A stretch of 33,950 bases of DNA. It comes from Actinomycetota bacterium (GTDB lineage: Bacteria; Actinomycetota; Acidimicrobiia; Acidimicrobiales; Ilumatobacteraceae). A model generated the notes under the pieces. The model was given only the letters and a program-made list of their open reading frames with translations, was not told the DNA's origin and did not search any database. Shown piece by piece: positions 17,976 through 25,131 of the stretch (the stretch's first letter is position 1; every line of letters begins with the position of its first letter). Position numbers and translations under genes: made by a program. The DNA is taken from assembly GCA_009698745.1 (NCBI GenBank), contig WLPO01000004.1, positions 1 through 33,950 of the forward strand. The letters are read 5' to 3'.

Positions 17976-18620
17976 ATGCAACTGAACCTTTCCTCCGAAG
18001 AAGTCCTTCAATCCACCCGCAGCGTTCGCAAGCGTCTTGACTTTGAGAAGCCTGTAGAGCGCAAAATTGTTGAGGAATGTCTTGAAATTGCACTCCAGGC
18101 ACCAACAGGCGGCAATAGCCAAGGGTGGCATTGGATTGTCGTCGAGGACGCAGCAAAGAAAAAGGCACTTGCCGATATCTACCGCGCAAACTGGGCCGTC
18201 TACTCAAGTCTCCCAAGCGGCAAGCCACGCGGCGATGTTCGCGACGAGCAGCTCCCAAAGGTCCGTGACTCTGCAACGTACTTGTCGGAAAACTTTGAAA
18301 AGGCTCCGCTCCTACTCATTCCGTGCATCGAAGGTCGTCTCGAAAATCTCGATGTTGCTAGCGGCGCCGGTGGTTGGGGTTCACTACTTCCAGCAGTGTG
18401 GAGTTTCATGCTTGCACTTCGTGGTCGCGGAATGGGTTCTGCATGGACGACGATCCACTTAATGTTTGACGGCGAGAAAAAAGCTGCCGAACTACTCGGA
18501 ATTCCATTCGACAAAGTCACTCAAGGCGGATTGTTTCCTATTGCCTACACAATCGGTACCGAGTTCAAGGCCGCCAATCGACTGCCACTTGACAAGGTTC
18601 TGCACTGGGACAAGTGGTAG
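17976..18620 (+). CDS. Nitroreductase family protein
   Basis: This FMN-dependent oxidoreductase of the nitroreductase fold has 214 residues from the ATG at 17976. The N-terminal STRSVRKRLDFEKPV is the FMN phosphate-binding start of the family. APTGGNSQGWHWIVV follows, then the second FMN segment GAGGWGSLLPAVWSFMLALRGRGMGSAWTT, and FPIAYTIG near the end. Such proteins reduce nitroaromatics, quinones or flavins with NAD(P)H. The physiological substrate cannot be told. An upstream start at 17931 adds 15 residues that do not look like family sequence and would crowd the divergent crotonase. The gene is divergent from the crotonase and 59 nt upstream of aconitase. Confidence 0.9.
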   Translation: MQLNLSSEEVLQSTRSVRKRLDFEKPVERKIVEECLEIALQAPTGGNSQGWHWIVVEDAAKKKALADIYRANWAVYSSLPSGKPRGDVRDEQLPKVRDSATYLSENFEKAPLLLIPCIEGRLENLDVASGAGGWGSLLPAVWSFMLALRGRGMGSAWTTIHLMFDGEKKAAELLGIPFDKVTQGGLFPIAYTIGTEFKAANRLPLDKVLHWDKW

Positions 18621-18624
18621 TCAG

Positions 18625-18630
18625 TAAAAT
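18625..18630 (+). promoter_or_regulatory. Putative -10 box of aconitase
   Basis: TAAAAT, five of six matches to TATAAT, lies just after the nitroreductase stop and 49 nt before the aconitase ATG. It would give a leader of roughly 43 nt that includes the direct repeat at 18644-18665. No -35 is clear. Confidence 0.35.
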
Positions 18631-18643
18631 AAGCACGTACGCC

Positions 18644-18665
18644 ATTTAGCGTTCATTATTTAGCG
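18644..18665 (+). repeat. Direct repeat ATTTAGCG-N6-ATTTAGCG in the aconitase leader
   Basis: Two identical 8-mers start 14 nt apart (18644 and 18658). The second abuts the AGAGGA ribosome site of aconitase. The position suggests a regulator or RNA-binding site, but no known motif is recognised. Confidence 0.5.
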
Positions 18666-18679
18666 AGAGGACTATCGAT

Positions 18680-20965
18680 ATGACTGCTTCAGCAGGAACC
18701 CCCATCGAACTCGTCAACGGCGTGTACGCATCGCTTGAAGCAAACGTGGCTCTTGGCCGCAAGCGCCTAGGTCGCAATCTCACATTGACCGAAAAGATTT
18801 TGATTAATCATCTCTCCGATCCCAAAAATCAGGAGATGGAGCGCGGACGCAGTTACGCAGACTTCGCACCGGACCGTGTTGCGATGCAAGACGCCACCGC
18901 ACAAATGGCCCTGCTGCAATTCATGACTGCTGGACTCCCAACTACGGCGGCACCTTCAACCGTTCATTGCGATCACCTCATCTCGGCGAAAGTTGGAGCA
19001 CGCATCGACATGGGTGTTGCAATCGACACCAATAAAGAGGTGTACGACTTCCTGCAAAGTGTCTCAGCAAAATATGGCATCGGTTTCTGGGGTCCAGGCA
19101 GCGGCATCATCCACCAAGTTGTTCTCGAGCACTACGCATTCCCGGGCGGAATGATGATTGGAACTGACAGCCACACACCAAATGCTGGCGGGCTTGGCAT
19201 GGTCGCGATCGGAGTTGGCGGAGCTGACGCAGTAGATGTGATGACCGGTTTCCCTTTCAATGTGCGCTGGCCAAAAGTAATTGGCGTCAAACTCACAGGA
19301 AAACTTTCTGGTTGGTCAAGCCCGAAAGACGTCATTCTCGAAGTTGCTCGAGTGCTCACTGTTGAGGGTGGCACTGGAGCGATAGTTGAATACTTTGGTG
19401 ATGGAGCCGACACCATTTCGGCAACAGGCAAAGCAACTATTTGCAACATGGGTGCCGAAATAGGAGCAACATGCTCGGTGTTTCCATACGACACAAACAT
19501 GTCCGCCTACTTGCAAGCCACAGGTCGTTCCGAAATCGCAAAGGCCGCCGACCAAGTTGCGACCAACTTACGAGCAGATGATGACGCGACCTACGACCAG
19601 ATAATCGAAATCGATTTATCTTCGTTGAAGCCCCTCATCAACGGCCCACACTCTCCAGACCGCGCTCACAAAGTTGGCAAAGACATCGCTACGGCAGCAA
19701 CAGCAAATGAGTGGCCGCTCGAAATCTCATCGGCCTTGATCGGTAGCTGCACCAACTCGTCGTACGAAGACATCACTCGCGCGGCCTCAGTTGCACGTCA
19801 AGCAAAGGCGCACGGCCTCAAAGCAAAGATTGAGCTACTCATCACCCCGGGGTCGGAACAGATTCGAGCAACGATTGAACGCGACGGCCTACTCGCCGAC
19901 CTCGAAGCAATTGGTGCAACCGTTTTGGCAAATGCCTGCGGCCCTTGCATCGGTCAGTGGGATCGCCCCAAGGAACTGACAAGCAAACCGAACACCATTG
20001 TCAACTCGTTCAACCGCAACTTCCCCAAGCGCAACGACGGTTCTGCCAACACATTGAGTTTTGTTACAAGCCCAGACACCGTTATCGCATTAGCACTTGC
20101 TGGTCGTCTTGACTTTGATCCAACAACCGACACGCTGACCGCTCCTGATGGCACACAAGTCAAGCTTGAGATCCCTCAAGGTGAGGTGTTGCCAAAGGCC
20201 GGTTACGACGCAGGCAATAACACCTTCATTGCGCCTCCAGACGACGGATCAGATATCCAAGTAAACGTGAGCCCAACCAGCGACCGTCTCCAGTTGCTCG
20301 ATCCATTTGAGAAATGGAACGGAAATGATTTCCTGGGTATGCCTGTGTTGATGAAAGCTAAAGGCAAATGCACGACTGACCACATCTCCGCTGCAGGCAA
20401 ATGGCTCACCTACCGCGGCCACTTGCAAAATATATGTGGCAACTTATTTGCTGGTGTTGTCAACGCATACAACGATGTTGTTGGTGAAGGCATTGACTTG
20501 ATCGACGGAAAGACACGTACTTTCCCAGAAATCGCTCGACATTACGGCGACAACAACGTGCAGTGGACCGCAATTGGTGACCAAAATTATGGCGAAGGTT
20601 CAAGCCGCGAACACGCTGCAATGGAGCCTCGCTATCGTGGCGCCGCAGTGATCTTTGCGCGATCGTTCGCACGAATTGCAGAAACCAACCTCAAGAAGCA
20701 AGGCATTGTTCCACTCACTTTTGCCGACCCGGCGACGTACGACATGATCGGCGAACTCGACACCATCACAGTGCGAGACATGCCGCCAAAGCCAGATCAA
20801 CCCGTGCGCTGTTACCTCAACAAGCGTGGCGGAGATGCCATCGAGTTTCAGGCACTGCACACATTTAGCGATGAGCAAATCGAGTGGTTCAAGGCGGGCA
20901 GCGCACTCAATGTCGTTCGCAAAAAGGTAGAAGAAGCTGCGCAAGCCGCAGCAAATTCAAAATAG
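18680..20965 (+). CDS. Aconitate hydratase, mitochondrial type
   Basis: Aconitase interconverts citrate and isocitrate using a 4Fe-4S cluster. The protein has 761 residues, shorter than the roughly 900-residue AcnA usual in actinobacteria, and its sequence matches the mitochondrial-type aconitase family (for example ATVHCDHLI-like STVHCDHLISA, GTDSHTPNAGGLGMVAIGVGGADAVDVM). The cluster ligands are Cys357 (IGSCTNSS), Cys420 and Cys423 (NACGPCIG), nearly the same numbering as in animal mitochondrial aconitase. The swivel domain near the C-terminus has DQNYGEGSSREHAAMEPR. The ATG at 18680 has an AGAGGA ribosome site 8 nt upstream. It opens a TCA-cycle block with citrate synthase and isocitrate dehydrogenase nearby. 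Confidence 0.95.
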   Translation: MTASAGTPIELVNGVYASLEANVALGRKRLGRNLTLTEKILINHLSDPKNQEMERGRSYADFAPDRVAMQDATAQMALLQFMTAGLPTTAAPSTVHCDHLISAKVGARIDMGVAIDTNKEVYDFLQSVSAKYGIGFWGPGSGIIHQVVLEHYAFPGGMMIGTDSHTPNAGGLGMVAIGVGGADAVDVMTGFPFNVRWPKVIGVKLTGKLSGWSSPKDVILEVARVLTVEGGTGAIVEYFGDGADTISATGKATICNMGAEIGATCSVFPYDTNMSAYLQATGRSEIAKAADQVATNLRADDDATYDQIIEIDLSSLKPLINGPHSPDRAHKVGKDIATAATANEWPLEISSALIGSCTNSSYEDITRAASVARQAKAHGLKAKIELLITPGSEQIRATIERDGLLADLEAIGATVLANACGPCIGQWDRPKELTSKPNTIVNSFNRNFPKRNDGSANTLSFVTSPDTVIALALAGRLDFDPTTDTLTAPDGTQVKLEIPQGEVLPKAGYDAGNNTFIAPPDDGSDIQVNVSPTSDRLQLLDPFEKWNGNDFLGMPVLMKAKGKCTTDHISAAGKWLTYRGHLQNICGNLFAGVVNAYNDVVGEGIDLIDGKTRTFPEIARHYGDNNVQWTAIGDQNYGEGSSREHAAMEPRYRGAAVIFARSFARIAETNLKKQGIVPLTFADPATYDMIGELDTITVRDMPPKPDQPVRCYLNKRGGDAIEFQALHTFSDEQIEWFKAGSALNVVRKKVEEAAQAAANSK

Positions 20966-20971
20966 ATCAAC

Positions 20972-20977
20972 TACAGT
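20972..20977 (+). promoter_or_regulatory. Putative leaderless -10 box of the small membrane protein gene
   Basis: TACAGT is followed by 6 nt and the GTG at 20984. It lies 6 nt after the aconitase stop. Read-through from aconitase is the alternative source of transcript. Confidence 0.33.
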
Positions 20978-20983
20978 TCGAGC

Positions 20984-21247
20984 GTGGAGAGTCTTGCTCG
21001 TCTCGTTGCGCTGATTCTTGGGGCCGCACTTGCTTCAGGCATCATTGCAGTCGTTTTGTGGCGTAAGCCGCCACGCAATGTTGTAGTACGCGTGATCCTT
21101 GTTGTACTCATGTTGCCCGTGATGTGCATAGGAATCTTTCTTGCTTCGCTCTCGGTAGGCATCGGAGTGCGCGCTTTTGGGGCGGCGATTTTCATTTCGG
21201 CTGTGCTTGCGACTAAGTCGATGTTCGCTCAAAAGAATTCGCACTAA
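20984..21247 (+). CDS. Small integral membrane protein, unknown function
   Basis: This is a protein of 87 residues with three likely membrane helices: about 5-26 (ARLVALILGAALASGIIAVVLW), 35-57 (VRVILVVLMLPVMCIGIFLASL) and 60-78 (GIGVRAFGAAIFISAVLAT). A positively charged loop (RKPPRN) lies between the first two. No family is recognised. It begins at a GTG 18 nt after aconitase, with no ribosome site but with TACAGT at leaderless spacing. Hydrophobic frames can arise by chance, yet the regular helix pattern and tight packing after aconitase favour a real gene. Confidence 0.55.
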   Translation: MESLARLVALILGAALASGIIAVVLWRKPPRNVVVRVILVVLMLPVMCIGIFLASLSVGIGVRAFGAAIFISAVLATKSMFAQKNSH

Positions 21248-21261
21248 ACATCAGCCAGGAA

Positions 21262-21373
21262 ATGGGAAAGGCCCCACATTTCTGCGGGGCCTCTCAACCT
21301 GAGAATCCTGTGGCGGGGGAGCCACATTTTTGGATTCTGTCGGGCGGGCTCTGGGGGGAGCCCACCGCGATAT
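21262..21373 (-). ncRNA. 6C-type small RNA
   Basis: The minus strand folds into three consecutive hairpins that match the actinobacterial 6C RNA layout. Reading 5' to 3', stem GGGCTC/GAGCCC (21363-21346) encloses a C-rich loop and contains six C in a row. Stem AGAATCC/GGATTCT (21338-21302) continues, after five unpaired A, into TGTGGC/GCCACA with loop TCCCCC. Last, AGGCCCC/GGGGCCT (21292-21269) is followed by TTTCCC and acts as terminator. Known 6C RNAs have two stem-loops with runs of about six cytosines plus a terminator, and are regulatory small RNAs. The 5' end is set from a promoter at 21380-21409 and is approximate. The G-rich plus-strand reading has no T-tract. Confidence 0.8.
21269..21292 (-). 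terminator. Terminator hairpin of the 6C RNA
   Basis: A 7-bp GC-rich core stem (AGGCCCC with GGGGCCT) is followed on the minus strand by TTTCCC. On the plus strand it is followed by CTCTC, so it is mainly a minus-strand terminator, though it could also slow transcripts from the aconitase side. Confidence 0.6.
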
Positions 21374-21379
21374 GTATCC

Positions 21380-21409
21380 AGTATGGCCTACCCGTGGGTA
21401 AGCGCGCAA
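21380..21409 (-). promoter_or_regulatory. Putative promoter of the 6C RNA
   Basis: On the minus strand TTGCGC (21409-21404) and CATACT (21385-21380) are separated by 18 bp. They would start transcription near 21373, about 10 nt before the first C-rich stem-loop. Confidence 0.5.
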
Positions 21410-21428
21410 GGCGAACGTCACGATATCC

Positions 21429-21449
21429 CCTATCTATTTTTCAGATAGG
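21429..21449. promoter_or_regulatory. Probable LysR-type operator upstream of lysR
   Basis: CCTATCT and AGATAGG form a perfect 7-bp inverted repeat with a 7-nt A/T-rich spacer. It contains ATC-N9-GAT and T-N11-A (21433 and 21445), the classic binding pattern of LysR-type regulators. It sits 30 bp before the lysR start and between the lysR and 6C RNA promoters. Confidence 0.55.
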
Positions 21450-21466
21450 TAGACCCCTGATTTGGC

Positions 21467-21472
21467 TAGCCT
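21467..21472 (+). promoter_or_regulatory. Putative leaderless -10 box of lysR
   Basis: TAGCCT is followed by exactly 7 nt and the ATG at 21480, with no ribosome site between. This supports 21480 rather than the start at 21462. The operator at 21429-21449 would lie over the -35 region, which suits autorepression. Confidence 0.45.
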
Positions 21473-21479
21473 GTGGTTT

Positions 21480-22427
21480 ATGGAGATTCGCCACCTCGCC
21501 AGTTTGATCGCAATTGCAGATCATGGCTCATTTTCGGGGGCCGCTCGGGCTCTTGGAACTGTGCAGAGCAATGTCTCCGCCCACATCTCCCGGCTTGAAA
21601 AAGACCTGGGTGTCGCACTTGTTGAGCGTAATGGCGGTGCGCTCACCGAAGAAGGCGTGGTCGTAGTTGAGCGCGCGCGCCGCATCATTCACGAACTTCA
21701 AGACATCGAAGCAGACGTTCACTCGAGCGACACCGAGGTTGAAGGTGAAACACGTCTTGGATGCATTGGCACCACCGGTCGATGGCTCATGCCCCGACTA
21801 CTTCCCGCTCTTAAAAAGACACACCCACTCGTTCGAGCAATCATTCATGAAGGCGGAACATCAAGTCTCATACCTCGCGTTCTGAGCGGAGATCTCGATG
21901 CTGCAATCGTCCACTTCCCCGTTGATGATCCCGAATTAGTTCTCGAACCATTATTTTCCGAAGACCTCGTCTTACTCGTCCATTCAAAACACAAATGGGC
22001 TGCGCTCAACACCATCACCATCGCAGAACTTGTGACCGAACCAATCTTGCTCGCACCACGCAATACTGCGTTGCGAAAAATCATCGATCGCGCTGCAGGC
22101 GCACAACGACTTGCGTTTACCGCACAGGCCGAAATTGATGGTGTTCGACTACTTACGTCACTTGCATTTGAAGGATTCGGACCCGCGATTGTTCCTGCCA
22201 CCGCAATACCCGGATGGCTCAAGGGCGAATTCGCGCGAGTAACCATTCCCGAACTTCCGCGACGAGTAGTTGGTTGGGCATCGCGACGCCGACCAATTCC
22301 CAACAAATCAACTCGTGCAGCACTCGAAGTCACCAAAAATGTTGTGGCAAAAAGTGGAGATCGCCAACCGGGAGTAACAACAGCTCTTGTTTTGCCAAGC
22401 CAAACTTCGTCTACAGTCAAGGCGTGA
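21480..22427 (+). CDS. LysR-family transcriptional regulator
   Basis: This DNA-binding regulator has 315 residues. The N-terminal winged helix-turn-helix reads MEIRHLASLIAIADHGSFSGAARALGTVQSNVSAHISRLEKDLG, the canonical LysR start. A linker helix and a two-lobed co-inducer domain follow (about 88-295: TRLGCIGTTGRWLMPRLLPALKK, GDLDAAIVHFPVDDP). The C-terminal tail is longer than usual. The ATG at 21480 is favoured over an upstream start at 21462 by the conserved N-terminus and by TAGCCT 7 nt before it. The stop overlaps the carboxyltransferase GTG as GTGA, so the two are an operon. Autoregulation is suggested by the symmetric ATC-N9-GAT site upstream. The effector is unknown; a CoA-ester or TCA intermediate would fit the neighbours. 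Confidence 0.93.
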   Translation: MEIRHLASLIAIADHGSFSGAARALGTVQSNVSAHISRLEKDLGVALVERNGGALTEEGVVVVERARRIIHELQDIEADVHSSDTEVEGETRLGCIGTTGRWLMPRLLPALKKTHPLVRAIIHEGGTSSLIPRVLSGDLDAAIVHFPVDDPELVLEPLFSEDLVLLVHSKHKWAALNTITIAELVTEPILLAPRNTALRKIIDRAAGAQRLAFTAQAEIDGVRLLTSLAFEGFGPAIVPATAIPGWLKGEFARVTIPELPRRVVGWASRRRPIPNKSTRAALEVTKNVVAKSGDRQPGVTTALVLPSQTSSTVKA

Positions 22428-23797
22428 ATCGATTGAACAATAAAATATCGACACCAGTTCAGTTGCAACAGTCAGTAAAAGGCGCAGTAAGCGCTGAAGT
22501 TCGATTACTCAACGATTCGCAACGCACTGTCGTCTGGGTCGAGATTGATCCGACAGTTCATTACGGAGCACTTTCGGCCGAAGCATCTGGCGTTATTGCA
22601 AACGCGGCGACCACCGCCCTCAACCAACGTTTGCCGCTTGTGCTTTCAATGGCATCTTCCGGCGCCGACATTCTTGGCGGAATCGATGCATTGTTTGGAT
22701 GGGGTCAGGCCGCACGCAGAGTTGCCATGTGCTCTGGCATTGTTCCAATTTTTACGATCGTAACTGGGCCAGCCGTGAGCGGTCCTGCGCTACTGATCGG
22801 TCTCAGTGACTTTGTGATCATGACAAAAGACTCTTATGCATTCGTATCCGGACCAACAATGGTTGCCGAATTTACGGGCATCACAATGACCAACGAAGAG
22901 CTTGGTGGCACTGATGCTCACTCTCGCCAAAGTGGTGTTGCAAGTTTGGTAGTTGCAGACGTAGAGAATGCCCTTATTGCGCTCGAACAACTACTTTCAT
23001 TCATCCCAGACAATGTTGACAACGTTGCACCTCACATCGCAACCAATGACCCCGCAGATCGTCTAACACCAGAAGCTGGTGCAATCATCCCCGACACCGC
23101 GACCGGCAGTTACGACGTGCGCAAGGTAATTCGCGCAATTGCCGATGACGCAGACATGCTCGAAGTACGTGAAAGTTGGGCGGCCAATGTCATCACCGCA
23201 TTCATCACGATCGACGGCGAATCTGTTGGAGTAGTCGCCAATCAACCGATGGTGTTGGCTGGCACGCTCGATATTCCTGCTTCACAAAAGGCTGCGCGAT
23301 TTGTGTCGTTCTGCGATGCATTCAACATTCCATTACTCACGCTTGTTGATACGCCAGGTTTTTATCCTGGCAAAGACCTGGAGTGGCGCGGCATGATTCG
23401 GCATGGAGGCCAACTCGTATTTGCGTATGCCCGCGCGACCGTGCCTCGCGTATGTGTGATCCTGCGCAAAAGTTACGGTGGTGCCTACATCGTCATGGAC
23501 TCAAAAGGCATGGGCAACGATTTGTGCATGGCTTGGCCAAGTGCGGAACTCGCCGTCATGGGCGCAGGTCAGGCGGCAGCGATCTTGCAACGACGCGCAA
23601 CACCAGAAGAGCGTGCAGTATTTGAAGCCGACTACACCGAGCGACTGCTCAACCCTTATGTGGCTGCCGAGCGCGGATATATCGATGCGGTCATTAATCC
23701 AGCGGAAACACGACGTGAAATTTCGGCTGCATTTACTATGTTGCGCGATAAACGCGAGCGACTCCCTTCGCGCAAACATGACAACTCGCCCCTGTAG
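22424..23797 (+). CDS. Acyl-CoA carboxylase carboxyltransferase (beta) subunit-like protein
   Basis: This is a carboxyltransferase of the AccD/PccB family, 457 residues from the GTG at 22424 that overlaps the lysR stop. Family members of the PccB type have about 510-540 residues; this one lacks the usual N-terminal leader (GGx-RERI type). The N-half has GVIPIFTIV-like SGIVPIFTIVTGPAVSGPALLIGLSDFVIM and MTNEELGGTDAHSRQSGVA. The C-half has VDTPGFYPGKDLEWRGMIRHGGQLVFAYA, then RKSYGGAYIVMDSKGMGNDLCMAWPSAELAVMGA. The usual first oxyanion motif GPCAGGA reads GPAVSGPA here, while the second (YGGAY) is intact. No biotin carboxylase or biotin carrier gene is nearby. It may be a subunit of an acyl-CoA carboxylase or a biotin-independent relative. 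An upstream frame to 22214 overlaps lysR and is not coding. Confidence 0.85.
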   Translation: MNRLNNKISTPVQLQQSVKGAVSAEVRLLNDSQRTVVWVEIDPTVHYGALSAEASGVIANAATTALNQRLPLVLSMASSGADILGGIDALFGWGQAARRVAMCSGIVPIFTIVTGPAVSGPALLIGLSDFVIMTKDSYAFVSGPTMVAEFTGITMTNEELGGTDAHSRQSGVASLVVADVENALIALEQLLSFIPDNVDNVAPHIATNDPADRLTPEAGAIIPDTATGSYDVRKVIRAIADDADMLEVRESWAANVITAFITIDGESVGVVANQPMVLAGTLDIPASQKAARFVSFCDAFNIPLLTLVDTPGFYPGKDLEWRGMIRHGGQLVFAYARATVPRVCVILRKSYGGAYIVMDSKGMGNDLCMAWPSAELAVMGAGQAAAILQRRATPEERAVFEADYTERLLNPYVAAERGYIDAVINPAETRREISAAFTMLRDKRERLPSRKHDNSPL

Positions 23798-23809
23798 TGG
23801 GGCAACCGC

Positions 23810-23815
23810 TAAAGT
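23810..23815 (+). promoter_or_regulatory. Putative -10 box of citrate synthase
   Basis: TAAAGT lies 12 nt after the carboxyltransferase stop. It would start transcription near 23822, at the foot of the leader hairpin 23821-23842. No -35 box is evident. Confidence 0.4.
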
Positions 23816-23820
23816 GAAGT

Positions 23821-23842
23821 GTGAGGACAGGAAGCTCCTCAC
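23821..23842 (+). promoter_or_regulatory. Leader hairpin of citrate synthase mRNA
   Basis: GTGAGGA pairs perfectly with TCCTCAC across an 8-nt loop (23828-23835), ending 8 nt before the AAGGGA ribosome site. If transcription begins near 23822, the hairpin would cap the mRNA 5' end, a position that often stabilises transcripts. No T-tract follows, so it is not a terminator. Confidence 0.45.
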
Positions 23843-23862
23843 CAAAATTGAAGGGAATCCAG

Positions 23863-25131
23863 ATGGCTGAAACAATCACCATCATCGATGACCGAACAGG
23901 CAAGAAAATTACTGTTCCAGTCAAAGATGGCGTCTTTGCCTCATCGGCGCTACGTGAACTCGATCCAAATCTTCGAATGTACGATCCAGCTTTTTTGTCA
24001 ACGGCTGCGTGTGCATCATCCATCACCTATCTCGATGGTGAAGCAGGAATTCTTCGCTACCGCGGTTACCCAATCGAGCAGCTTGCCGAAAAATCAACCT
24101 TTCTTGAAGTTGCATACCTTCTGCTCAAGGGTGAGCTTCCAACAACCCAAGAGTTAGAGGCATGGAATTTTGAAGTCACTCATCACACGATGATTCACGA
24201 AAACATGCGCAAGCGCTTCGTTGATGGTTTCCACTACGACGCACACCCAATGGGCATGTTCATTTCGGCTATTGCAGCACTCGGCACATTTTACGACGAT
24301 TCCAAAAACATCTTTGATGAGGAAGTGCTGAACAAGCAGATTCGTAGGCTTGTCGCCAAAGTTCCAACTATTGCGGCAATGACGTACCGATTCTCATCTG
24401 GGTTGCCATTTGTGTTGCCAAACAACTCGATGTCATATGCGCAAAACTTTCTCAACATGATGTATCGCATTGGTGATGACTACACAGTGCATCCAGCACT
24501 TGCTCGCGCAATGGACGTGTTGTTCATTTTGCACGCAGACCACGAACAAAACTGTGGCACAACCGCGATGCGAGTAGTTGCCTCATCCCATGCAGATCCA
24601 TACTCGGCGACTGCAGCGGCAGCGGCAGCGCTTTCTGGCCCACTGCATGGTGGCGCCAACGAAGCAGTGATTCACATGCTCACAGAAATCGGTGATGTTA
24701 AAAACGTTTCTGCTTTTGTTGAGCAAGTCAAGAAGGGCGATGACCGACTCATGGGTTTTGGTCACCGCGTCTACAAAAACTTTGACCCACGTGCCACGAT
24801 CTTGAAGAAGACTGCGTACGAAGTCTTTGAAGTCACTGGCAAGAACCCATTACTTGACATTGCGCTCAAACTTGAAGAAGTTGCGCTCAACGATGAATAC
24901 TTCATCTCTCGCAAGCTGTATCCAAATGTCGACTTCTACTCTGGGCTGATCTACCAAGCACTCGGCTTCCCTGTCGAAATGTTCACAGTACTGTTTGCAA
25001 TTCCTCGCACAGTTGGCTGGCTAGCCCACATGTCGGAATTGCTGAAGGATAAAGAACAAAAGATCAGCCGTCCTCGCCAGTCATACACCGGTGTTGGTGA
25101 ACGCAATTACGTGGAGATGAAAAAGCGCTAA
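23863..25131 (+). CDS. gltA: Citrate synthase
   Basis: Citrate synthase condenses oxaloacetate and acetyl-CoA. It has 422 residues, the length of bacterial GltA. Active-site stretches are complete: HADHEQNCGTTAMRVVASSHADPYS, GPLHGGANEAVIHML with the first catalytic His, and MGFGHRVYKNFDPRA with the second His and an oxaloacetate Arg. The conserved Asp is in NVDFYSGLIYQALG. The C-terminal SRPRQSYTG is also conserved. The ATG at 23863 has an AAGGGA ribosome site 6 nt upstream. An earlier in-frame start at 23821 falls in the leader hairpin and was rejected. Its stop overlaps the stop of the convergent quinone oxidoreductase gene. It probably has its own promoter after the carboxyltransferase. 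Confidence 0.96.
   Translation: MAETITIIDDRTGKKITVPVKDGVFASSALRELDPNLRMYDPAFLSTAACASSITYLDGEAGILRYRGYPIEQLAEKSTFLEVAYLLLKGELPTTQELEAWNFEVTHHTMIHENMRKRFVDGFHYDAHPMGMFISAIAALGTFYDDSKNIFDEEVLNKQIRRLVAKVPTIAAMTYRFSSGLPFVLPNNSMSYAQNFLNMMYRIGDDYTVHPALARAMDVLFILHADHEQNCGTTAMRVVASSHADPYSATAAAAAALSGPLHGGANEAVIHMLTEIGDVKNVSAFVEQVKKGDDRLMGFGHRVYKNFDPRATILKKTAYEVFEVTGKNPLLDIALKLEEVALNDEYFISRKLYPNVDFYSGLIYQALGFPVEMFTVLFAIPRTVGWLAHMSELLKDKEQKISRPRQSYTGVGERNYVEMKKR

Noticed and set aside
17920-18276. N-terminal extension of the crotonase gene
   Set aside because: The added 119 residues are Arg/Cys-rich with no family match and lie antisense to the nitroreductase. A good ribosome site precedes the ATG at 17919.
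21262-21375. Plus-strand riboswitch for lysR
   Set aside because: The hairpins have G-rich loops on the plus strand and no T-tract. On the minus strand they have C-rich loops, a terminator and a promoter, matching a 6C RNA.
22214-22423. N-terminal extension of the carboxyltransferase
   Set aside because: It overlaps lysR in another frame and its translation is Ser/Asn/Lys-rich without similarity to carboxyltransferases. The GTG at 22424 gives the typical GTGA coupling.
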